Below, piece after piece: positions 53,942-60,141 of a stretch of DNA of 60,141 nucleotides (its first letter is position 1; each line of letters opens with the position of its first letter). This DNA is from Deltaproteobacteria bacterium. Lineage in GTDB: Bacteria > Desulfobacterota > Desulfobulbia > Desulfobulbales > Desulfurivibrionaceae. The DNA is taken from assembly GCA_013349285.1 (NCBI GenBank), contig DUZU01000017.1, positions 1 to 60,141 on the forward strand, written 5' to 3'. A program made the position numbers and the translations under genes. A model generated the notes under the pieces. The model was not told the DNA's origin and did not search any database. It saw nothing but the letters and a program-made list of their open reading frames with translations.

Positions 53942-54394
53942 ATGAATAATCCTTTCGATTCAGGGCAGCGGGATGATCAGTGCCCCGGGCAAACCAGGCG
54001 CGGTTTTATGGCGCGGGGTTATCTCTGGTTGCAATGGTTGGCCGGGGCTTTGCTGCTCTATCCGGTGATGAAGTTTATCGATTTTTCGCCCCCTAAAAAA
54101 CCGAGATTGGTCAAGGTGCTCAAGGAGGTGGCGATCAACGGCTTCGTGGTGGAGCATGATTTTATTCTTTTTGTCGACCAGGACGGCCCCCGGGCCATAT
54201 CCAGAAAATGCACCCATCTCGGCTGTCGGCTTAATTATCAGACCCGGGAGAATGTGCTGCTCTGCCCCTGTCATCAGAGCAGGTTCACAACCGGCGGCCG
54301 GCGGATCAGTGGCCCGGCCCCCAAGGATCTGCCATCCTATCCGGTCACCAAGATGAGCGGCAATGAAGGTCCGGGTTATGTCGTCAGCCTTTAG
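53942..54394 (+). CDS. Rieske [2Fe-2S] protein
   Basis: 150 residues. A twin-Arg-like QTRRGFMARG (R19-R20) precedes a single membrane helix (about 27-45). The soluble domain holds the cluster ligands C90-T-H92-L-G-C95 and C108-P-C110-H111, with the two disulfide-forming cysteines in place and QSRF after the second box. The length fits a bc-complex Rieske subunit. It lies 37 nt after the molybdoenzyme and overlaps the cytochrome b gene, suggesting one complex in which it carries electrons between cytochrome b and the molybdoenzyme. Confidence 0.9.
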   Translation: MNNPFDSGQRDDQCPGQTRRGFMARGYLWLQWLAGALLLYPVMKFIDFSPPKKPRLVKVLKEVAINGFVVEHDFILFVDQDGPRAISRKCTHLGCRLNYQTRENVLLCPCHQSRFTTGGRRISGPAPKDLPSYPVTKMSGNEGPGYVVSL

Positions 54395-55226
54395 ATTCGC
54401 TATGTTGATCAGCGCCACAAAATGGGGGGCCAAGAGCCTGATTTGCCTTTACGTCTCGGTCTTGACCGGGATTGTGCTGGCGCTACAGTACGACCCGGCC
54501 ACCCCTTTTTTTTCCGTGGGCTCCATTGATCTGTTGGCGCCCTTCGGCGCTTTCTGGCGGGCCGGTCATTTTTATTCCAGCCAGCTCTTTTTTCTTTTTT
54601 CCCTGATGCATCTCTGGGCCGTTTTCCTCAATAAAAAAGATGAGATGACCCCCGGGAAATGGCTGCTGCTCGTTCTTTCCCTGCCGGCCGCTCTGCTGCT
54701 GCTTTTTACCGGTTATGTGCTCAGGGCCGATGCCACCGGCGAGGCGGCCGGGATGATCGCCGAAAATATCACCCTGGCAATTCCTGTTTTCGGCAAAGGG
54801 CTCAACTCCCTGCTCTTTGCCATTGAAGAGGAGGGGATGAAGCGGGTCTATACCAATCATCTGATCGGCTTGGGTGTTTTTTGGGGGATTTGCTGCTGGG
54901 ACCATCTGCGCCGTTATCGAGTGCAGGTTAAAGAGCATGGCCTGCTGGTGGGGTTGATGTTTGTTTTCAGCCTGCTGGTGATGGCGCCCATGGAGCCGGG
55001 CCAACTTGGTGTATTTCATATCCAGGGGCCATGGTTTTTTTTAGGCCTCCAGGAAGCCCTACGCTATATCCATCCGTTCTGGGCCGGGGTGGTCTTGCCC
55101 AGTACGGTTATTGTTGCCCTGATTTTTATAGGCCTCAAAAGGGATTGGCGGGGAGCGCTTCTCAGTTTTGTCGTTATCTGGCTGGGGAGTTACGCCCTGC
55201 TCAGCGTAATATCCGCATTGCGCTGA
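54378..55226 (+). CDS. Cytochrome b (b6-like) membrane subunit with altered PEWY region
   Basis: 282 residues from the ATG at 54378 (AAGG 8 nt upstream); 54363 is an alternative in-frame ATG. The N-terminal four-helix heme bundle has two His pairs, H64/H78 (13 residues between) and H161/H176 (14 between), the spacing of b6-type bis-heme proteins. Two or more further helices follow. Where bc complexes carry PEWY, this protein has GPWF (217-220), so the Qo-site glutamate is absent. It shares an overlap with the Rieske gene. Probably the quinone-reacting subunit of the Mo-Rieske complex. Confidence 0.85.
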   Translation: MSSAFRFAMLISATKWGAKSLICLYVSVLTGIVLALQYDPATPFFSVGSIDLLAPFGAFWRAGHFYSSQLFFLFSLMHLWAVFLNKKDEMTPGKWLLLVLSLPAALLLLFTGYVLRADATGEAAGMIAENITLAIPVFGKGLNSLLFAIEEEGMKRVYTNHLIGLGVFWGICCWDHLRRYRVQVKEHGLLVGLMFVFSLLVMAPMEPGQLGVFHIQGPWFFLGLQEALRYIHPFWAGVVLPSTVIVALIFIGLKRDWRGALLSFVVIWLGSYALLSVISALR

Positions 55227-55291
55227 GCGGGCAGTGAGTCAGCTACTCTTCAGATTCTTACCTGAGTTAATATTGTTTGAGGCAAGAGTTC

Positions 55292-55384
55292 AGTGGGAGC
55301 GGCTTCAGCCGCGAACAATGGCCGGCATCACCCAACAGCTTGGTCTTCGCTGGTGGTTCTTTTCGCGAATGAATTCGCTCCCGC
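55292..55384. repeat. REP-like inverted pair
   Basis: Copy A (55293-55315) begins GTGGGAGCGG and ends CCGCGAA. Copy B (55362-55384), in reverse orientation, reads GCGGGAGCGA to TTCGCGAA on the minus strand. Each is an imperfect palindrome and they are 46 nt apart. A third copy lies at 29965. This is the BIME-like organisation of bacterial REP elements, which are usually mobilised by RAYT transposases. No RAYT gene is in the window. Confidence 0.65.
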
Positions 55385-55464
55385 ATCAAGTTGCTTTTGC
55401 ACAGCACCTAATTGTCGGCTGAATGTTAGTGGTAGTTGGATTCATTATCTTGTGTTGCAGCTGA

Positions 55465-57138
55465 TCAAGGCAGGGGCAGGGTGATGGTAAAGATGGCGCC
55501 CCGGCTTTCGTCGTTTTCCACCTCAATCATCCCCCCGTGGCTTTCCACGATCTGTTTGACAATGGCCAGGCCGAGGCCGGTGCCGTTTTCCCGGGTGGTG
55601 AAAAATGGCTCAAAAATATTCCTTCTCACTTTTTCCTCAATGCCGGTGCCGTTATCCCTGACCTGGATCATGATGGTGTCGTTTTCATTTTTTTGCGAAC
55701 TTTGTTCCCGGGCCATAATTTTAATGGTGGCATTGCTGGCTGCGGAGCAGGCGTTGGCGGAATTTGAAATCAGGTTGAGCAGCACCTGTTTGAGCAGCTG
55801 GTGGTCGGCCCAGCAGTCCAAGGAGTCGGCAATATCCATTTCAATTTTTATCGAGCTGTTCCATTTGGGGTTCTGCTCGGTGAGTTCCACGGCTTCTACA
55901 ACCAGTTTCTTTAAGGAAAACCAGTGGATTTCCGGCGGCGCCGGTTTGGAAAAGAGCAGAAACTCCTGAATGGTGAGGGCCAGCCGCTCGCATTCACGAT
56001 TAATAATATTCAACAACCGACTGTTGGTTGGATTTTCTTGTTCATCCTTTCGCAGGATCTGGGCGGCCCCGGAGATGGCGGCGAGCGGATTGCGGAGTTC
56101 GTGGGCAATTCCGGCCGCCATCTCGCCGATGGTGGCCATTTTTTCGGCCTGTTGTACCTTGGCCTCCATCTTTTTAATCTCACTGAGATCCTGCATGGTG
56201 TAGATTCGGGCGTTGTCCGAGCCGTCGGGGGTGTTGAGTTTTGCCCAGGAATAGCCTACCGGGATGGTTGCCCCATCTTTGCGGGTCAGATTGGCGATTG
56301 GCCGTTCGGCTGGTTGCGCAATCGGCACCAGGCCGGGAAAGATCTTGGCGATGGATCGGCCGATGACCTCAACGGTCTCAAAACCGGTTATTGCTTCCGC
56401 TGCCGGGTTAAACGAGGTGATCAGGTAATTATCGTCAACCGTGATGATGCCGGTGTTGATGTCGTCGAAAATTTGTTTGTAGAGTAATGAGAGATGGTCG
56501 TATTCGTAGGTGGTTTTGACCAGGGCCGCCTCCGTGGTCTGCAGTCGTTTGGCCAGCATGGAACTGAGCAGGGCAACCAGAAAAAAGGTTAGGCCGTGGA
56601 TGGCAAAGAGCTGCATCGCCGCCTGGATATTGACCAGGGGAGAGGGCGACGGTGACGGCAAAAGAAAGCTTGAGCCGTAGCCCCTAAATTCGAGTAACAG
56701 CAACCCTCCGTAAAACAAGGTGGATAAGGCGGCAAAAAGAAACCCGCCTTGGCGCAGCAACAACAGGGCGCCCATCACGATCGGGAAAAAGTAAACGCCG
56801 GTAAAGACCGACTGGCTGCCGCCGGTGAAAAAAATCAGGCCGCTGATCAGGAGAGTGTCCAAGCTGATCTGCATAAAGCCAAAGCGGCTATAGCAGAGGA
56901 TTTTGCGTAAGATAAGGGCGGAGGCAATGGTGAAGAGATAGAGGCCGGCGATAAAATAGGCGACAAAGTGGATCGGCGGCAAGAGGATGACCTTTTCCTC
57001 CGATTGCAGCAGGACACTGACCCCCAGCAGCAAGGAGAGAAAGATGACCCGCAGGAACAAGAGCCACTGGATCTGTTTTTTGAGCTGGTTATTCGCGGCG
57101 GGAGAGCCGGTATTAGGACATATTTTACTTGATTTCAT
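55465..57138 (-). CDS. pilS: PilS-type sensor histidine kinase
   Basis: 557 residues from the ATG at 57138; a TTG at 57171 is open but less likely. About six N-terminal membrane helices (residues 20-200) precede a PAS domain (about 220-330, ITSFNPAAEAITGFETVEVIGRS). Then HisKA with the phospho-acceptor in GIAHELRNPLAAISGAAQIL, and HATPase_c with N box NLISNSANA, G1 DNGTGI and G2 GTGLGLAIV. The layout matches PilS, the kinase that with PilR controls type IV pilin transcription. The partner pilR is 38 nt upstream on the same strand. Pilin genes are not in the window. Confidence 0.85.
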   Translation of the reverse strand: MKSSKICPNTGSPAANNQLKKQIQWLLFLRVIFLSLLLGVSVLLQSEEKVILLPPIHFVAYFIAGLYLFTIASALILRKILCYSRFGFMQISLDTLLISGLIFFTGGSQSVFTGVYFFPIVMGALLLLRQGGFLFAALSTLFYGGLLLLEFRGYGSSFLLPSPSPSPLVNIQAAMQLFAIHGLTFFLVALLSSMLAKRLQTTEAALVKTTYEYDHLSLLYKQIFDDINTGIITVDDNYLITSFNPAAEAITGFETVEVIGRSIAKIFPGLVPIAQPAERPIANLTRKDGATIPVGYSWAKLNTPDGSDNARIYTMQDLSEIKKMEAKVQQAEKMATIGEMAAGIAHELRNPLAAISGAAQILRKDEQENPTNSRLLNIINRECERLALTIQEFLLFSKPAPPEIHWFSLKKLVVEAVELTEQNPKWNSSIKIEMDIADSLDCWADHQLLKQVLLNLISNSANACSAASNATIKIMAREQSSQKNENDTIMIQVRDNGTGIEEKVRRNIFEPFFTTRENGTGLGLAIVKQIVESHGGMIEVENDESRGAIFTITLPLP

Positions 57139-57176
57139 ATTTGCTTTTCGGCCCCGTGTTAATGCTGCCAACCTTG

Positions 57177-58544
57177 TTAATCCAGGTTGTATTTCTTTAC
57201 CTTATAGCGAAAGGACCGAAAGCTCATTTTGAGAAGATCGGCCGCCTTCATTTTTGAGTTGTTGGTTTCTTTAAGGGCTTGCTTCAGCGCATTTTTCTCT
57301 ATGTCGGCAACGTATTGCTCCAGGCCGACATCAAAGATTTCATCGGAAAAAGAGGGGGCTTGATTGTCGCGGTCAATCGTTTTAAGGTTTTCGCCCTTGC
57401 GGTGCATGGAAAGGGTGAGACTTTCCGGCAGGATAATATTGGAAGACTCCAGGGCCACCCCCCGTTCGATGATATTCTCCAGCTCCCTGACATTGCCGGG
57501 GAAATCGTAATTCATCAAGACCTCCATGGCATAGGCCGAAAGCTCGTGCACCTCCTTGTCAAAGAGGGCCGAGTATTTTTTTAAGAAATAGTCAACCAGC
57601 AGCGGCACGTCGCTTCGGCGTTCCCTTAGCGGCGGAACCCGAATGGGGACCACGGCCAGCCGGTAAAAAAGATCCTCGCGGAATCTTCCGGCCATCACCT
57701 CTTCTTCAAGATTTTTATTGGTCGCGGAGATGATCCGAACATTGACCTTGATGGTTTCAGAGCCGCCAACCCGTTTAAATTCACGCTCCTGCAACACCCT
57801 GAGCAGTTTGGTTTGAATCAGCGGGGTGAGCTCGCCGATTTCATCGAGAAAGGCGCTGCCGTTATCGGCTAATTCGAAAAGACCGGTTTTCGGGGCAATG
57901 GCGCCGGTAAAGGCGCCCTTGGCATGGCCGAACAACTCACTTTCGATAAGGCTTTCAGGTATTGCGCTGCAGGTGATCGGGACAAAGGCATTGTGCGCGG
58001 CCTTGCTGCGGTTGTGGATGGCCTTGGCCACCAATTCCTTGCCGGTGCCCGACTCGCCATGAATCAGAACATTGGCATGGGTTGGGGCAATCCGGGCAAT
58101 GAGGTCGTAAATTTTAAGCATTTCCCGGCTGCCGCCGATGATCCCTTCAAACGATGAAGCCTTGTCATCGATGCTGGTCTCGGAAATACTGCCCAGGGCA
58201 GAGGTGACAATCTTGAGAAAATCCTCAACCTTGAAGGGCTTGGTGATGTAGTCATAGGCCCCGTTTTTCATGGCCAGCACCGCGTCCTCCGGGGAAGCGT
58301 AGGCGGTGATCAATACGACCGGGGTGTTGATGTCGTTGTTTTTGATGTGCTCAAGCAGGGTCAGCCCGTCAAGATCCGGCATCCGGATGTCGGAGATGAT
58401 AAGGTCATAATTGTCAGTGGCGATTGTTTTAAGAGCCTCAGTCCCACTGGCTGCGGTCTCGGTGGTAAATCCTTCTTTATCGAGGAGGATTTTTAAAAAC
58501 TCGCGCATACTGAGTTCATCGTCAACTACAAGAATGGAAGGCAT
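57177..58544 (-). CDS. pilR: Sigma-54-dependent response regulator (PilR-like)
   Basis: 455 residues. The receiver domain has phospho-acceptor D52 (IISDIRMPDLDG) and the conserved K104 region. An AAA+ sigma-54 activator domain follows, with Walker A GESGTGKE, the sigma-54-contact loop GAFTGA and the arginine-finger region FPGNVRELENIIERG. A C-terminal Fis-type HTH ends with FRSFRYKVKKYNLD, the PilR-type tail. It activates RpoN promoters when phosphorylated by PilS. It is the first gene of pilR-pilS here, whereas pilS-pilR is the usual order in many genomes. Confidence 0.88.
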   Translation of the reverse strand: MPSILVVDDELSMREFLKILLDKEGFTTETAASGTEALKTIATDNYDLIISDIRMPDLDGLTLLEHIKNNDINTPVVLITAYASPEDAVLAMKNGAYDYITKPFKVEDFLKIVTSALGSISETSIDDKASSFEGIIGGSREMLKIYDLIARIAPTHANVLIHGESGTGKELVAKAIHNRSKAAHNAFVPITCSAIPESLIESELFGHAKGAFTGAIAPKTGLFELADNGSAFLDEIGELTPLIQTKLLRVLQEREFKRVGGSETIKVNVRIISATNKNLEEEVMAGRFREDLFYRLAVVPIRVPPLRERRSDVPLLVDYFLKKYSALFDKEVHELSAYAMEVLMNYDFPGNVRELENIIERGVALESSNIILPESLTLSMHRKGENLKTIDRDNQAPSFSDEIFDVGLEQYVADIEKNALKQALKETNNSKMKAADLLKMSFRSFRYKVKKYNLD

Positions 58545-58820
58545 TTGTTATCCTGGGTAGAAGCAGGGGTTACCTGTAAAAATTATTAAGGTATGTAAAA
58601 TGATTTCAGCTAATTGCTGTAATTTTATATATTATATTGATATGATAACAAAATCACGGAATATGAGCATTGGTTTTGTTTTGTCGGCAGATACAGTTGA
58701 GCGTTGTCGGTATATCTTTTGTTTAGAAAGCGTCATGGGTCTTTAGGCTTGATTTTTTTCATATCTTCTGAATATTATAAGTTATTTTCTTGAATATATT
58801 ATCAATTATGATTGGTTCTT

Positions 58821-60141
58821 ATGTCTAAAAAAACAGCGACCCCCAAGGCGATAACTATTATTCCGGTGATTCTTGCCGGCGGTTCCGGCACCAGGCTGTG
58901 GCCTCTCTCCCGGGAACACTATCCCAAACAGCTGTTGCCCCTGGTCAATGAGTTGACCATGCTGCAGAATACCCTTAATCGGGTCGAGATTATTCCGGAT
59001 ATCGCCGAACCGATTATCGTCTGCACCGAAGAGCACCGCTTTCTGGTGGCCGAGCAGGCCAGGAGCACGGGCTGTGAGCCGACCATCATCATTGAATCGG
59101 TGGGCCGCGATACCGCTCCGGCTGTTGCCGCTGCCGCCTATGAGGCCTCCGCCGATGGCGGTGATCCTATCTTGCTGGTGCTTCCCGCTGATCATGTCAT
59201 CGGCCAACCCGAAACCTTCTGCCGGGCGGTACAGCTTGGTGCGCTTTATGCCGCTGAAAATTACCTGGTAACCTTCGGCATTGTCCCGGAGAAGCCCCAT
59301 GTCGGCTATGGTTATATCAAGAAAGGGGCAATGGTTTCGGTCGGGGCCGCAGGTGATGCTTATGTGGTTGAGCAATTTGTTGAAAAACCGGACCTGGCCA
59401 CCGCCAAAGGATATGTGCAGGATGGTTTTTTATGGAACAGCGGCATGTTTCTGTTTAAGGCCTCTGTTTTTTTAGAGGAGCTTAAAAATTTTGAGCCCCA
59501 GATCGCGGCAAGTGTGCAGCAATCCTGTCTCAATCAGAGCCATGACTTGGATTTTACCAGGCTGGAAGCGAAATCGTTTGCCGCCAGCCCCTCCAAATCG
59601 GTGGATTACGCGGTGATGGAGCGGTCAAAAAAGACAGTGGTTCTGCCCCTTGACTGTGGCTGGAGTGATGTCGGTTCCTGGAGCGCGCTCTGGGAGATAG
59701 GGGAGCAGGATGAGCACGGCAATGTCTTTTCCGGCAATGTCATGGCCGAGGATGTGCATGGTTGTTATATCCAGGCCAAACACGGCCTGGTCGCCGCGGT
59801 GGGGCTTAAAGATCATGTGGTTGTTGAAACCAGGGATGCCATCCTGGTGGCACCCAAGGATCGGGCCCAGGAGGTGAAGGCCATTGTCAAGCGGTTGCAG
59901 GATGATAACCGGGAGGAGGCCAGACTTCACAAAAAGGTGTTCCGGCCCTGGGGATCTTACGAATGCCTTGATTGCGGCGAAAGGTTTCAGGTGAAACGGA
60001 TCATTGTCAAACCAAATGCCAGCTTGTCCCTGCAGCGCCATTTTCATCGGGCCGAGCACTGGGTGGTGGTAAAGGGCACGGCCATGATAACCAACGGCGA
60101 TCATAAAACCATGCTCAGCGAGAACCAGTCAACCTATATCC
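58821..60141 (+). CDS. manC: Mannose-1-phosphate guanylyltransferase / mannose-6-phosphate isomerase, 3' end beyond the window
   Basis: At least 440 residues; the gene runs off the window end without a stop. The GT-A nucleotidyltransferase domain has PVILAGGSGTRLWPLSREHYPKQ, LVLPADHVI and FVEKPDLATAKGYV. The C-terminal cupin isomerase domain begins about 375 (FRPWGSYE, FQVKRIIVKPNASLSLQRHFHRAEHW) with metal-binding His residues. It makes GDP-mannose for capsule, LPS or exopolysaccharide. A 276-nt AT-rich intergenic region, with TATTATATTGATATGATAAC around 58630, separates it from the divergent pilR and may hold promoters for both. Confidence 0.92.
   Translation, partial: MSKKTATPKAITIIPVILAGGSGTRLWPLSREHYPKQLLPLVNELTMLQNTLNRVEIIPDIAEPIIVCTEEHRFLVAEQARSTGCEPTIIIESVGRDTAPAVAAAAYEASADGGDPILLVLPADHVIGQPETFCRAVQLGALYAAENYLVTFGIVPEKPHVGYGYIKKGAMVSVGAAGDAYVVEQFVEKPDLATAKGYVQDGFLWNSGMFLFKASVFLEELKNFEPQIAASVQQSCLNQSHDLDFTRLEAKSFAASPSKSVDYAVMERSKKTVVLPLDCGWSDVGSWSALWEIGEQDEHGNVFSGNVMAEDVHGCYIQAKHGLVAAVGLKDHVVVETRDAILVAPKDRAQEVKAIVKRLQDDNREEARLHKKVFRPWGSYECLDCGERFQVKRIIVKPNASLSLQRHFHRAEHWVVVKGTAMITNGDHKTMLSENQSTYI

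Overview
The window looks like a 60 kb piece of a chromosome from a Gram-negative, anaerobic member of the Desulfobacterota, most likely Desulfobulbales or a close relative. This is inferred from gene content and order: pth-carD-rluD/coaE-rho-rpmE-prfA-prmC-murA, the futalosine menaquinone genes mqnB/mqnD, an HcyBio (DUF39) homocysteine-synthesis protein next to a CBS-ACT protein and a LarE-type sulfur transferase, DUF166, and a PilR/PilS pair. No rRNA is present, so the placement is an inference.

Region 1 (1-3075) is accessory DNA, AT-richer than the rest. It is a run of integron gene cassettes: five attC-like sites (R' motifs near 174, 853, 1638, 2285 and 2883) separate four complete cassettes, all with their ORFs on the + strand and all encoding small unknown proteins, mostly membrane proteins. 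One protein has an AbiTii-like (abortive infection) domain. No integrase gene is visible; it would lie left of the window, or this is an integrase-less attC cluster. The array ends at a 48-nt 3' fragment of a tRNA-Thr gene followed by a terminator, which I read as the distal attachment scar of a genomic island.

Region 2 (3430-9124) is a tripartite RND efflux operon (TolC-type channel, lipoprotein adaptor, RND pump). It is followed by a decayed voltage-gated K+ channel pseudogene and tRNA-Gln(CTG).

Region 3 (9762-28767) is core housekeeping: an AmmeMemoRadiSam B-type protein, cysS, serA behind a promoter and a compact structured leader, ispE, tRNA-Gln(TTG), prs, rplY, pth, carD, a RluD-type pseudouridine synthase, coaE, rho behind a strong promoter and long leader, rpmE, prfA, prmC and murA, then DUF166 and small unknowns.

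Region 4 (28736-38460) holds an iron-type alcohol dehydrogenase, rsmA-DUF2062-tsaD, moaA, pheA, the CBS-ACT/HcyBio/LarE sulfur cluster, an HU gene and tRNA-Pro(CGG).

Region 5 (38528-51611) holds xseA, a TPR membrane protein, panC-panD, mqnB-mqnD, ilvBN-psd-pssA-leuA (ilvC is missing from its usual place), asd, rsmD and coaD.

Region 6 (51703-60141) holds a Tat-exported molybdopterin oxidoreductase, a Rieske protein and a b-type cytochrome that together look like a quinone-linked redox complex. It is followed by REP-like inverted repeats, the pilR-pilS two-component system, and a manC/cpsB gene cut by the window end.
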